From NCBI GenBank assembly GCA_947000775.1, contig CAMQGK010000463.1, positions 7,404,001-7,468,000 of the forward strand: a stretch of 64,000 nucleotides of DNA, given 5' to 3'. The translations under genes and the position numbers were made by a program. This stretch comes from Pterois miles. Lineage: Eukaryota > Chordata > Actinopteri > Perciformes > Scorpaenidae. This document shows positions 1-12,296 of this stretch, in pieces (position 1 is the stretch's first letter; the number at the start of each line of letters is the position of its first letter). The notes under the pieces are model-generated. The model was not told the DNA's origin. It searched no databases and saw only the letters and a list, made by a program, of their open reading frames with translations.

Positions 1-56
1 TCACTTCTGGTTGAAAAAAAAAACAAGATGGCGGCAGCCAAAATGCCGAACTTGCA

Positions 57-150
57 TGCAGTCTGTAATTAGCACTAAACACATATGAGGAATGTCAGTT
101 TAGTAGGTATTTAGTCGTAAAATATCAAAATATTGGACAAACTGAGACTT
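57..150. repeat. Fragment of a common fish interspersed repeat
   Basis: This stretch contains AATTAGCACTAAACAC, then an AATGTCAG...GGTATTTAGTCGTAAA core, then AATATTGGACAAACT. I recognise these words in this order from a widespread teleost interspersed repeat whose other part appears at 17.46-17.92 kb in this window. Only a short internal piece is present and no ends are visible, so class and strand cannot be assigned. A repeat-library search would settle it. Confidence 0.35.
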
Positions 151-2283
151 TTGGGTTAGTTGCTCCCATTCAGGTGTTGCACACTAATATTGCCTCCTCC
201 TCTAGTGCTGCTATGCAGTAAATCCACGTGGCAGCTGAAAAATTCAGATGTGACACCTCTTGATTATGTCAACACAGAGAAAGAGAGAAGGAAAAAAATA
301 AGGGAGTGCTCACAGTGGATCAATCATCATGAACTGCCTGTTTATTAAACACTGTAATTGTATAGACGAGGTAAATGAATACCATTCTGCAAAATGATGA
401 TTTTTGAGATGATTTATTCCGTTTTCTCCGGGCGTTTGAATGTAATTGAAGGGGGATGCCGTTTCCTGCACAGAGCTATATTCAATTGTTCAGTCTTAGA
501 ATGGGAGCACTCAGGCTTCTCTCCAAGAAGTCTCAGGTGGCTTCTCTTCATTTAGCTTCTCTCCTCAGTTGATCTCGGTCTTGTGTAAACAAAACAATTC
601 TGGGGGAAAACAACTGGCACAGAAATATGCATGTCTTTTTATTTACACTTATCCTGCTTGTCATGCTCTATCTGCCAAACAGACTGGTTGGATTGGGCTA
701 TGCACTGATCATTAAAGTTAATTTACTGTATATAAGCTTATAGCTGCACACACCACAAGGTTGCGTGTGCAGTGAGTGTGTAAGTGATGTGTCGCTATGT
801 ATGTTTCAAAGTGTGACAGGGATAATTTAACTCATCCTTTTCTCAAGGCCTTCTGTATCATCATCTACAAGGCCATAAAGTGAGAGGTTAGAGCTGTTCG
901 GTCCTCTTGCCGTTATGGCCTTTTGAAGCGATGGTGCAGGACTAAAGATGCTGGTTCGCGATAAATGCGACAGATGATGTAGAACTTGTTCAGCGGAGAT
1001 CTGCAACCACACAGACAGCTAAAACAAGACATAAACATCTTCATTGGAGACATGGCGACAGCATACACCCATCTTAGGCTGTCTGATTTGATGGACAGGA
1101 TAGGGGACGGAAGCAGCCGTTGTGACACAGACATTTTTTTATTTGTGTCAAATGATAGAAGACAGGTTCCAGAAATAGGTTGCTTTTTAGGAACACTACA
1201 AGATTAATGGTGATACCAGAGAGGATGACAATATTATTTGTGTCAGGCAAATTCCTAAATGCTTCCTGTATCAGACACAAGAAGGACCAGTTCATATGTG
1301 AAGGAAATGAAACAAATGCCAACAACACATCTAATGTCACACATTATACCTCATACACTTGGTGATTGTTGGAAAGAGTAGCGGCGACGGTTTAGGTGAG
1401 TTTTATTTTGTTTTTGTCCAGTTTGAATGAAGCATTTTACAGTTTATGGGGGGGCGCAGTCATACTCGGGCACCTTGGCAATACTCTCCATCATAGTATT
1501 AATGTTGGATTCAAAAAGTAGTGTGGATACTGGGGTATTATTTACTCACAGTCTCTTACCACCAAACTATATAGCAGTATATAGGAAAAGAAGGATGAGA
1601 AAATCAAATCACTGGTTTTTGCTCTTGCTTCTTGACATAATGCTGGTGTAATCCTTCCAACTACTTGTTCACAGCAGCATGAAAAGATTCTGCGACTTCT
1701 CTAAGGTTCAGTTCTCAGGTTTATTTCTAGCAGCAGGAAGTCTAATAACACTGTCAAATAACAGAAATCAATGTGGTTAAATGGCGGTTAAGCTCCAACC
1801 ACAGGCAGGGGTCGAAAGGAAGTATGGGTACTGACTTTTTCACAAAACAAAACAAAAATAAGCCCAATGGAAACCTATTCACACAAATTTACATTGCCTG
1901 ATATTTGTGTTTGTCATAAACAGTCATGAACCCATTTTCAACCATTCTTTATTCAAAAGCAGACATGATGACCAATGGGAACAATGCTGTCAAAAATTAC
2001 AAATATATCTGCCAAATAACCAGGGTTGGGAATAATTGCAGTACAATTTTGGGGCTCTGATGCAGTAGTATAGTTCAGTATTTCCGTTTTATGAATCCTA
2101 CCTTTACTCTGCCATTTTTCAAAGATATACATCATATTTTTGCCTGCTGTATTGATAGGATAGATCTATGTACTAGTTACACAGATTAAGATTTTACATT
2201 CAACATGAGGCAGCAAACACATACCACATAACCGCAATGATCTCCGTTTGATTTCAGTTGGGAACTATTGTTGCATGTCACCA
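151..2283. other. Intergenic or intronic DNA with no supported gene
   Basis: AT-rich sequence on both strands. The longest open frames are under 90 codons, overlap one another on opposite strands and lack splice-site support or recognisable motifs. I see no RNA gene or clear mobile element here. Confidence 0.5.
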
Positions 2284-2284
2284 G

Positions 2285-2303
2285 CCTCTCTCCCTCTCTC
2301 TCT

Positions 2304-2395
<92 letters not shown>

Positions 2396-2654
2396 CTCTT
2401 TCTCTCTCCTCTCTTGCTCTCTCTCTCTTTCTCTCTCTCCTCTCTCTCTTCTTTTTCTCTCATCTCTCTTTCTCTCTCCCTCCTCTCTCTCTCTCTCTCC
2501 TCTCTCTCTCTCCTCTCTTTCTCTCTCTTTCTTTCTCCCTCCTCTCTCTCTCCTCTCTCTTTCTTTCTCCCTCCTCTCTCTCTCCTCTCTCTCTATTTCT
2601 CTCTCTTTCTCTGTCTCACACTCCCTCCTCTCTCTCTTCCTCTCTTTCTCTCTC

Positions 2655-2724
<70 letters not shown>

Positions 2725-2743
2725 CTCCCTCCCCCTCTCTCTC

Positions 2744-2834
<91 letters not shown>
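2285..2834. repeat. (CT)n / (GA)n microsatellite, about 550 bp
   Basis: An almost uninterrupted polypyrimidine tract. Two long pure (CT)n arms (about 2310-2390 and 2655-2835) flank a middle part with CCT, TTT and occasional other interruptions. The Leu/Ser-rich and Arg/Glu-rich open frames across it are translations of the dinucleotide and not genes. Long polypurine/polypyrimidine tracts of this mirror-repeat type can form triplex (H-DNA) structures; that is general knowledge about such tracts, not something visible here. Confidence 0.97.
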
Positions 2835-2838
<4 letters not shown>

Positions 2839-2839
2839 A

Positions 2840-3260
2840 CTGTTTCTGACCTGGTAGCTTGCTCACAATATCTGATCAGCCTCAGCTGTCTCAGTCATCC
2901 TCAGCATCATTGGCTCATTGATGCATCATCTGCTCAGCTACCAGCTGACTAGTAGCATTTGTGATATAAATGGTCAGATCTCACTACTTTGCTGATTCCA
3001 CCATGCAACACTGGTTGTTGCAGCAACTTGCATCACCAACCTCCTCCTTATGTGACTGAAGTTTTAGTTAATGTTAATTCTCCAAGGTTGGATGATCATG
3101 TATGTACAGATTTCTCTTACTGTATGCCATTATGTGTTAGGACATCACTTCTCTCAGAAAAATCCTTGTTGTCGCTCAGATTCTTTGATAATTCCCTCAA
3201 AAGTGCCTTTTCCACCACATCTAACTACAGTTACATGTGTTCATTGAACGCTCTTTTGTC
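2840..3260. other. No gene seen
   Basis: Unique-looking sequence between the CT tract and the next element. The open frame across 2989-3264 shows no recognisable domain and no splice context, and I treat it as chance. Confidence 0.4.
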
Positions 3261-3551
3261 TTAAAGAGAACCTATTATGCTTATTTTCAGTTGCACACTT
3301 GCATTTTAGGTTTCTACTAGAACATGTTTACATGCTTTGAGGTTCAATAAAACACATTACTTTTCTTTTACCTCTTTTCACCCGCTGTCTGAAACGCTCT
3401 GTTTGATCCCCCCAAACCAGACACTTTGGACTTCACTTCAGGACTGGACTTTTGGTTTTGGAACTTTGCAGATGTTTTATATGTACAAAAAAACTATATA
3501 ATACACTTACAGAAAGGGAAAAAGCACAAAAGAATAAGAAGTCCTTTTTAA
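3261..3551 (+). mobile_element. TTAA-ended miniature DNA transposon (MITE)
   Basis: The left end reads TTAAAGAGAACCTATTATGC. The right end, read in reverse complement, begins TTAAAAAGGACTTCTTAT, so the ends are imperfect inverted repeats, each starting with TTAA. The interior contains TTTCTACTAGAACATGTTTA and GTCTGAAACGCTC, words I recognise from an abundant fish MITE. There is no coding capacity. A fragment of the same family lies at 24.56-24.64 kb. TTAA ends suggest piggyBac-type mobilisation, which is inference. Confidence 0.65.
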
Positions 3552-3564
3552 GGGATGTACACAT

Positions 3565-4653
3565 TAGGGACTGACCAATTATCAACACCGCATTTTTATA
3601 ATTAGCAGTATTGTTATATTTTTTTAAACTGATAAAATTAATTCATTTAAAAATGCGCTAGTCTGGCTCTGAGGCAGTCTCTTGGTTCTGATTTGCGAAC
3701 ATAACATAACTCACCCATTTGAGTTGGTGTCTTTACATGTATGTTTACATGGACAACATAGCGTCAATAAGTTCATTTGTTGATCCATAATTCAGCAACT
3801 GACTAGGAAACATCGGTTCAAACGTTATGTCTTACACGTTACTTACCAGTACACCTGCATGATATTGTTGTTAAATTATTTAACTTTTATTTAAATATTG
3901 AGGAGTCACTGAGGAAGTGCCTTAAAAATAATTAACAGGCAAAAAATAATTAACAGGAAAACAATGATATAATCTGAACACAGTTATATTAAATATATAA
4001 ATATTTATGTATAAATATATGAATAGTGCTACAGTTGTGTTATAATACAAGTAATATGTAAAGTGATATATAATGGCAAGTTAAGGGCTTTATAAATAAA
4101 TAGTTATCAGTTCTTGTCACATTTTGCTGTTTGAAAGGTGTAATGTCATGTAATGAAGCTGCATATACGGCCAGTGTTAATCCATACATGCACGGTTATC
4201 AGAGTTAATTTTATTGCACGTATTCAGCTGTATTAACCATTGATTACGGGGGGAACAGGAGCCATCTCACTGGCGAGCACACTGAGCAACGTTGCTTCCT
4301 GCACCACAATCTGGTGCTACTGAAATGGGACTAATTGAGAGTCGAACTTTAGCACACAATTAAATTTTGTTAGTTTTATTTATTTTTACACTTCATAAAT
4401 CTTCAGGGAGATATTGTTTATTTATTAATCAAAACTTTCAGGGAACTTTGTAAGAAGCTGGGAGTTCCCTGCACTTTTTGTTTTAATGTAATTTTGAAAA
4501 GTTCTCTTTTAATTAAACATGTGCTTTAAGGCATTTCAATGACGGTTTGTGTTAAGTTCATTTTTGACACCAAGATTTTAATTTTTACTGCAAATGTACA
4601 TCAGTTCAAAGTATCGGTTATCAGTCTCCTTGATTACTAATGGTCGATCCCCA
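3565..4653. mobile_element. Degenerate hAT-type DNA transposon (non-autonomous relic)
   Basis: The left end TAGGGACTGACCAATTATC and the reverse complement of the right end, TGGGGATCGACCATTAGT, form degenerate terminal inverted repeats. They are flanked by GTACACAT (3557-3564) and GTACAAAT (4654-4661), a 7/8-matching candidate 8-bp target duplication as expected for hAT insertion. The interior shares blocks with the element at 30.01-30.93 kb, for example AATGCGCTA..CTGGCTCTGA and GAGTTGGTGT.TTTACATGTA. No transposase frame remains. The element sits directly beside the TTAA MITE. Confidence 0.6.
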
Positions 4654-4661
4654 GTACAAAT

Positions 4662-6082
4662 GAGATATAATCCAAGTCAAAGTTGATCTAGCAATTTAAA
4701 ATAAATGGTCTGACTGAGCTATAATGTGAATAACTCAGTTGTATAACAAAGTTACTGTAGTTACATTTAGATTTGTAGTTAGCCACCTGAATGTTGTACT
4801 TATAAGCATCAATGAATTACCAGTCTGATAGAGAGACGTATCTGTAATGAGTTCTTTTACCTTTAATACATACACATACATATTTATTGCTGCACTTCTA
4901 ACACTGAAACTTCATCCCTATATCCTAATCTAAGAAACACAAAACATTATTCATGTCACCCTCTATGCAGTTTGATTTCAGCTGTAATGGATTTAACTTA
5001 ATTTAATATATTATTTTCAGTACCACACTGGAATGATCAGGAAGTGATGGAGGATGTATGAATTCTCTCCATAGTAATAAAACTGTTAAACTAAAAGAGT
5101 GGACGCTGTAATGGAGTTTGACAAACTTGAGCTGTTTTTAATAACCCTGTTACTCAAACAGACCAGCTGAAGATGTGGACATAAAGCTCTGAATGCTTAC
5201 CTCTTATAATCACACACAAAAGGCACTTTCCGTCACTGCAGTTGTTAAGGTTTTGTTTTTTTTTTTTTTCCTAGTGCACTTAGTGTGGTATTGATCATTG
5301 TTGGTCCAAGTCCTCAGGAATCAGCTTGTATTGATTTCACTTCAGTTGTAAGCCTCTCTTTCTGGCCTGTGTCTCTTTTCAAACCAAGCACCTTTTCAGA
5401 CATCCTAACCTCTCTGCTGAGGGTTTACTAAAACATGTCACTGCTGCAACTTGGATCCAAGAAAAAAGACTAACCATTAAAGCTATTTTCAACTATTAGC
5501 GTGAAGACTAATTTAACTATGGCCTGAAACACTTCTGTTTCCCAACGCTGTTGGGTTTCTATATTGAAGATGTAGTGTGGTTTTAGAGGGGTAACATACT
5601 CATTGGTCTGGACCTTCATTATCAGTCAAATAGAATCTACTTATAGCCTGATGATGACAGTTATTAGTAGTGCAGTCAGAGTCAATACTGTGTGCGTATG
5701 TGAGATATTAAGTAACATGTACATGTCTGTGTTGGTAATCAAGTATGTGTGTGCCAAATGAAGAGACCTCCATTACTTACATATGAGTTTAAGAATGGAT
5801 TTCAAGAGTTTAAAGATTATTTTTAATGCACAGCTACATGAGTGTGGCACGGTCTAATCCTGCATCCTATTTTTCCCTCCTTCAGTCAAAGCAAATAGTC
5901 TATAAATATTAATCTTCATTCCTTCTTCTGAACAAGATGTAGGGTTAAGGGAAAGGATGAGGACTAAACCCTAATGTGACAAGTTTAACCTTTAAGATCC
6001 CAGATTGTGATTCATCATGAAATAGCTCCAATTTCAGTGCTATCTCTGAAATGTTTTTCTTAACCTTCTTCTGAAGTATTAG
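4662..6082. other. No gene seen
   Basis: AT-rich sequence with a T-run near 5251-5270 and no open frame, splice-flanked exon or repeat that I can support. Confidence 0.4.
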
Positions 6083-6419
6083 CAGTGGTGGAAAAAGTCT
6101 TCAGATCTTTTACGTAAATAAAAGTAACAATACTACAGTGTAAAAATACTCACTACAGGTAAAAGTGCTGCATTCAAAATCTTACTTATGTGAAAGTGTA
6201 AAAGTATTTCAACAAAATATGAAGTACCAAAAGTAAAAGTATTCATTGTGCAGAACACAGGCACAGTTCAGAATGTCATTAATACCTTGGTATGATCATG
6301 ATGATGAGATTATAATTATTTATGCATTAATGTGTACATCACTTTAATGTTGCAGTTGGTGAAGGTGGAACTTATTTGAATTACTTTATATATTATTAAT
6401 ATTGTTGGATAGCATAGCC

Positions 6420-6462
<43 letters not shown>

Positions 6463-6655
6463 GTAATGCATCATAATCTTGATCTGCAAAGAAACTAGAG
6501 CTATCAAATACAGAACATATATTTGAATAAAAAGTACAATATTAGTAGAGCATAAACTAGCATACTGTAAAACGGAAATACTCACGGACTATCGTGAGGT
6601 ACTTGTACTTGACTTAAGTACAGTACTTGAGTAAATGTTACTTAGTTAATGCATT
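6083..6655 (+). mobile_element. hAT-type MITE with CAGTGGTGGAA end
   Basis: It starts CAGTGGTGGAAAAAGTC and continues with CAGATCTTTTACGTAAATAA, AAAATACTCACTACAGGTAA and GTGCTGCATTCAAAATCTTA. This is the characteristic start of a very common teleost hAT-type MITE. The other end shows GACTTAAGTACAGTACTTGA followed by GTAAATGTTACTTAGTTA, but the terminal CCACCACTG-type end has decayed, so no target duplication can be checked. It is non-coding and carries an internal TAA microsatellite. Confidence 0.7.
6421..6462. repeat. (ATA)n microsatellite
   Basis: Fourteen uninterrupted ATA/TAA triplets inside the hAT-type MITE. The poly-Tyr minus-strand frame across it is an artefact of the triplet. Confidence 0.95.
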
Positions 6656-7235
6656 GTATACTGTATACATATTGGATTTGCAGGTTATACTCAATACATT
6701 CATGCACATTAATCAGTTCCTCAAAGGCACTTAAGCATTTTTCTTATTGCTTTTTTAAATTGAAGCACTTTGTGTGATTTGAAAACAAATACTGTAGCTG
6801 TGTATTTTTAAAGTCTCTTAAAGGCAGACCTACATGACTTTGAGGTTTAACTCTCATGGCATGAGGTACATGACGAGTTTCCTCTGCAGTCAAAATAAAA
6901 ACGTGGTTTCAGTGGTGCAGAATTTATTCATCTGAAAGATATGTTCTGTCATTCTGTTTACAGCTTGTCGCTGCATTAGAAACCTTGAAGCCTTCAGTAA
7001 GAAGAATTGATTTAGGTGTTGAAGTTCAATGCTCCTGGGTGCAAAACTCAGACGGACTATCTGTGAGCTGCAGACCTTCAACAAATAGCTGTCCTGGGGA
7101 CTCCTCAGCTCTGAATCAATACGCAGTTAATTTCAAACTACACTCAGATGCTTCAATGGTAGCTTACATGTGGAAGAGGCAGCAAGTTAGAAATCAAAAT
7201 GACCCTTGAAAAACATTAATTTTAATGCCAACAAT
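6656..7235. other. No supported gene
   Basis: An open frame at 6985-7209 follows an AG-ended pyrimidine stretch (TTCTGTTTACAG, about 6953-6964), but its product resembles nothing I recognise and there is no matching donor. Left unannotated. Confidence 0.35.
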
Positions 7236-7292
7236 GAGATTAGATTAGATTAGATTAAACTTTAATGATTGTCTGAGCGAAATTCGGCCATT
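7236..7292 (-). mobile_element. 3' tail of an L2-like LINE or SINE
   Basis: On the minus strand the sequence reads a short 3'-UTR-like stretch (GGCCGAATTTCGCTCAGAC) and then four AATCT-type 5-bp repeats. Short tandem pentamers after an AATTTC-containing end are typical 3' termini of L2-clade non-LTR elements and of SINEs that borrow their tail. Only the end survives, consistent with 5' truncation. Confidence 0.5.
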
Positions 7293-8470
7293 ACACCAAC
7301 AAGTAATTGTTGTGGATCCCGCTTCAGAGAAAGTAATTGCAGGCTATCTCTGCTGCACCATAAAAAGTGGAACTGAAGTCCATAGAGTCCAAATGGCCTC
7401 TGCAGCTGGTCTTTTATTCTGCTAGTAAGATAAAGTTTGATAACATGGCCTTTATAGACTCTGAAACGGTCTGGGTTTGACTAATCCTGCTCACGACAGA
7501 CTTACGACCCCCGGGCCTCAGTGAGAAACTCAAAAGTCCAGGAGCAGCTGGTCATCTATCTGGGTTCAGCTTTACTTCTTCCCTGTGGGGATGAACCAGC
7601 ATGGAGTGTGAGGTATATTGAGGTTACATCAGCAGGGCTTAAGAAAACACTCTGTTTCACTCAGGAAGGGACACTGAATTTCCTCACTTAATTCTTGGGG
7701 CCTCCGAAGAGATGCAAACAGCAAGATGGATGTTGACAGCTGGTGTGGTGCAGTTGTCTCAATTGATATCCGTTTCTGTTAAAGTGTAATACTCAAAGGT
7801 GTAGACAGTTGGGGGTGTTTGAGTTCAAGTCCAGGAAATCTCAGGTATATAATGTGAAAGTTAGAGGAAGAAAGATTGTTCCATTTGTAAACCTTTCAGT
7901 CATTATCTCATGTACTATATGCCCAGTGTCTTGGTTAAATGTTGTCCTTACACACTCTTCACAAAACAAAATCAACAAATGACCTGATCTCTGAATAATT
8001 ACCTTATCTCCCTTACATCCCTGCATCTAAACCACATCTACATTGTCAGTGTGAGAGAGTGGGAGTACGACTGAGAGAGGGTACTGACGTTTTCTGCTTT
8101 GGTAACATACACTTTGTAATTTACTGTTGTGCAAACATGGCAATAAGTAGCACAATGTGATATTTGTTTAATCTAAATGAGAAGCAGGCACTTTGGCATA
8201 GCTGTGAAACAGAGTCAGAATAAAAGAATGTGCAAAATGCAGTATGAAAAGCAAATACTTGAATATATTTTTTGAACAGTATGTACATACTATAAATGAA
8301 TAAACAGTGCAACCTGTGTAATGTAATACATGACAATAATAATGTGTATATAATATATTATTTCACATTTAAATGCTAAATTTGTATATATTTCATATTT
8401 TTTATATTTTCTTTTTTTTTTTTTATTTTCAACATTCTGTACCAAATGGGATGTCCTGGTAGCCTAGTGG
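7293..8470. other. No gene seen
   Basis: Unique-looking AT-rich sequence with a T-run near 8410-8425. Open frames here are short and unsupported. Confidence 0.4.
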
Positions 8471-8585
8471 TTAAAATAATAGTTTGGGTATTTTGGAAGT
8501 GGGGTTGTATGAGGTACTTCTCCATCGTGGGTGTATTACTTGCAGTAGATGAGGGTCACCCAAAACACCCAAACTATCCCTTTAA
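8471..8585. mobile_element. Short TTAA-ended foldback MITE
   Basis: The left end TTAAAATAATAGTTTGGGT and the reverse complement of the right end, TTAAAGGGATAGTTTGGGT, are nearly identical inverted repeats beginning at TTAA. The interior GAAGTGGGGTTGTATGAGGT and TTACTTGCAGTAGATGA also occur in the longer foldback element at 12.30-13.21 kb, so this is a compact member of that family. No coding capacity. Confidence 0.75.
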
Positions 8586-9758
8586 TACGCATACCGTATA
8601 ACTGCAGTGTTTGATTCTGGACGGGGACCTTTGCATGTTATACCTCTCTCTGTTCTTCCTATATCTCTAAACTTACTATAAAACTTCCTGTAAAGATATC
8701 CATCTATTGATCAATACTTTTAAAAACTACTATAATTTGTAGTGACCATGTATGTGTTTATCCCAGCACAAACAAAGCTGTTGACACAAAGGAGCACCCA
8801 GGTTGCTCTCTGTTTGCTCTTGGTTGTACTTTGGGGGATGAGATGGAGGCTAGGTGCTCCCTAGTTGCATCAGCTCACTCCTACTATATATAGGATGGTG
8901 GAAAATAAACTCCCTTGATGGTTCAGTGGGAGCACTAGTGTATCGCATCTGTGTAAATTATTATGGTTATAGTTATAATTATGAGGAAAAAAACATATGT
9001 ATATGAGGTGAGATGATGAGAGCAGTGTAACTCTTTTAGGGACCTGGAATTCATAGAGTGGTTTGTAATCAGCTTCATTCAGTTTGTAATCATGATTTTA
9101 ACTGAGTTAAAATGTCTTTTTCATCAGCAAGACTGTCACGTCTGCAGCTACTAATCTGTGATATTCTGTATTCTTCTATTGTCAACAAATTCCATGAAAT
9201 AACCAAAACCAACAGTGAACTGATCCTACTTTAAATCCTCTCCATTGTTATAATAATATTAATAATTAAAAAACAAAACATTAGCCACACTGGCTGACAT
9301 CTTCCTTCTTTACCATGAACATGGGTACTTAATTTTGAGTCAATCCCATATACAGCACACTCCTGCTGCCATTAATACTCGTTAAAACACCAAATGCATA
9401 TTAATCCACATAAGTAACATTTGCAAAAAAACTACAATGCCCAAGCTGCTGCAGGAAATGTTTTAACCTACTTACAAAAAATACCTAAAAACAAAACTAA
9501 GTACCCCTGACCCATTTTTAGGGTTGAATGTGTTCAGGGCTGAGTGCGACAGACAGGGGAAGGAAGTCAGATAGTATTGAGACACTGTAGTGAGTAGTGA
9601 GACACCTTAGTTGGTTTAGTCTTTTTGGGCTGTAGAAAAAAAGTTGTCCTTTAAGTAACATGACAAACAGCGATACCTCTTCCATGATGTTATATTGATA
9701 ACAAGCATAAATGAGCACATCCGTCTGACTGGCCTGTTGGTTTCTGTTCTCTCCTCAG
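8586..9758. other. No gene seen
   Basis: AT-rich sequence without a supportable exon or repeat. A pyrimidine-rich splice-acceptor-like tract occurs at its right end (TTTCTGTTCTCTCCTCAG, 9741-9758). Confidence 0.4.
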
Positions 9759-9907
9759 TGAGTCCAGATGTGACCGATCACAAACATCATCATCATTATC
9801 CACCTGCTGCGGATTCAGAGATGGAGGGCAGATCCAGGAGCCTCGAACTGACAGGGGCCATCTGGGTTTTGATACTTCCCGGTTTACATATGCTGCTGAC
9901 CTTGTAA
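9759..9907 (+). CDS. Candidate last exon with a GPI-signal-like hydrophobic C-terminus
   Basis: A strong polypyrimidine tract and AG (TTTCTGTTCTCTCCTCAG) precede an open segment ending in TAA at 9905-9907. Entered with two bases completing a split codon, it reads SPDVTDHKHHHHYPPAADSE, then a basic stretch (RSRS), then LTGAIWVLILPGLHMLLTL and stop. A polar spacer followed by about 19 hydrophobic residues at the extreme C-terminus is the layout of a GPI-attachment signal. The final MLLTL resembles the C-terminus I recall for ephrin-A5-type proteins, but that match is far too short to name the gene. No upstream exon and no nearby AATAAA signal were found, so it may equally be chance. Confidence 0.28.
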
Positions 9908-12296
9908 CTGCTGCCTTTTTGCAGCATGAAACTTTCAAGACTTGATTTCAAGCTTATTTATCCAAAAACGAAAGGGCCAGTGGACGTAAATGAGCTCCAG
10001 TATTAAATGGAGCACCACTTCCACACAGTGCAGGACACGGTAGGAGTGAACACTAATGCTCGTGGAAGTTACAAGACATTATGGCTAATGTAATACAGCA
10101 TATGGTTCACCTATGCGAATATTAATGATTTTTTTTCACCTGGCATTCATTAACCCTAATAATGACTTATTTATAACAGTCAAGAATAACTACAACGTAT
10201 TTTGCAAAAATTTGGTATTAATTTAATTGTATTGTATACAGTATATAAGCATAAATTTGCATCTGCATATCACATTGTAATGCAAAATGTAAATAAGTGG
10301 GGTTTTAAAACTGCTGTGAAAGGAGTCAAGTAATCGAAAAGGTTACTTTTAATGTTGGATTTGAAAATGAAAAAAATATATATCTCTACAACTCTTACAG
10401 TTGCAATACTTGTACAAGCCCAAATTAAAATGGCTTGTTATTCTTATGACATCCTAGGAATTACATACAAGTTTTTATACAAAAGTGCTTCAAATTGGTC
10501 CTCAGAGCATTGTAGAAAATCTACAGGAAGCCCTCAGATCTGGACCGTATGTTCATTTTGCTAATAGGAACAAAAAAAAAAAAATTTGATACATCTGCTT
10601 CTCTTTGTTATAATAGCTGCTGTTCTGTCCGGAGTCCATTTCAATGGTACATTTCAATTGCAAAATTGACCTGTAATGCTAATGCTGAGAGCCACTGTGA
10701 AGGGAGAGGGGTGGACAGGTGGAAGTTGGGGGAAACTGGGAGAATTCATACTTCTTTCTTCTGTAGGAATAGATTAGTTTCTTCAGGAGTCTATTATCAT
10801 CTTTCAAACGCAATCCTCCTCTGCCTTCATAAGCCTGGATGAGAGCTGATAGCTCCTGGAGCCACTGGTGAGGAAGAATCCAATTGCTTCTACCTACTAC
10901 CTGACTGCATACTGCTCTTGTGTTGCTGGCAGGCTTCTGTGCAGATAAAAGCAAAATGATGTGTTTCATTTGTTGGTTCTTTGGCTCAAACTACTTGTAG
11001 AGCTAAAGCAATAATCCTATTGAGATGCTGGAGGAGCTAAAATTATACTTTTTAAAACCAAATTTCACTATTCATCTGTATTACCACAGAAATAAACAAG
11101 ACACACATTAAAGCTGCTACTGTAAATAGATGATGGTGTAAAAATTAACTTCAACATTCAGACTGGGCTCAAAACATCCCTAAAACAGATACAGTCTCCT
11201 CAGGTACTCTGTTTGATCATATGTGATATGATCTGATCATAGCCTGCGATGCTGCAGACGTCCTAAAGCATGCATAGTAATTGTTGTCATTAGTCATTTC
11301 ACATTTAATATACCAGGTGAGACTTTTATCATGATATAAAGCCAAGGCTGTTTGAGCATCTGAACCACTTGAGTAGCTTGGAGCTTTTTCAGCTACAGTC
11401 TCAAGGTTTATGAATGATAACTTTGAGATTAATTATACTCATCATTTACTGTCCATTGAATTTAATGTTGAGGCTTTTGTGTTGGGGTGAGATTCTCAGG
11501 CGAAAATAGTCATTGGTTAACAATCTTAACACAGTTGTTTAACTACCTAACAACTACCTAACAAACCAATTATAGTTGGCACCATCAGAGTCAGTGCTAC
11601 TGTCATTTGAACAGCTGCGTCAATGACACTATTAAAGATTAGTGCTCAGTCTCTAACTAGAGCAAGCAGCAGGCACAGAGACAAAAGTCCCTTGAGGCTG
11701 AATATAAGATGTCCGGTTCTCCTGTACTGAAAGGAAAGAGTTAAATTTTATGTCTTTACATGATTATTATAGCTCCATACTGAGACAGTTATCCAGAAGA
11801 GGGAGGAAAGGGGCCAGATGCTGATGATGATGATGATGATGATGATGCCAGTGTCGTGATGATGTGTGCCCACATCCTGACAGGTGTCATCCTGCAGGCA
11901 TCGCGATGTGTCAGAACCTCTTAAGTAACATGTTTACTCTCTAATATTATGTTGCAAGAGTGAATGTGTTATTTGATACATGCAGCTGTATTTTAACCCA
12001 TGCTGTAAATTTTCCTGCAGGATTTTTTTACAGTGCTCTTTAAACGAAAACTACTTATTACAATGTGGGTTTAATTTCATAGCTTGGGTTGTCGGTTAAA
12101 GATGTTATAACATTGTACTTAGTGATTGCTGAGATCTTGGAGCATAACAATATTGCTGAAAATAGGTCAGGCAACAAACAATCAGACAGGTTGTAACGAG
12201 GAGAAAATGGAGAACAGTAAAATGATCGTTCAAATTGTCCATTGTTGTCATCAATCATAGTTCAACAATCAGCTTTAACTTACTGTACTTGCTGTA
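9908..12296. other. No supported gene; one short microsatellite
   Basis: AT-rich sequence. A 96-codon minus-strand frame at 10679-10969 has a mildly protein-like composition but no splice context or recognised family, and I do not annotate it. The only clear feature is the GAT repeat at 11.82 kb. Confidence 0.4.
11820..11847. repeat. (GAT)n microsatellite
   Basis: Nine consecutive GAT/ATG triplets. Confidence 0.9.

Noticed and set aside
2186..2952. Several overlapping open frames of 190-234 codons (Leu/Ser-rich or Arg/Glu-rich)
   Set aside because: They are translations of the CT dinucleotide repeat in all frames; no gene features are present.
7018..7209. Possible secreted Cys-containing peptide frame
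   Set aside because: No signal peptide, donor or family resemblance; probably a chance frame.
10679..10969. 96-codon minus-strand frame
   Set aside because: Composition is mildly protein-like, but there is no recognised motif, splice context or start-site support.
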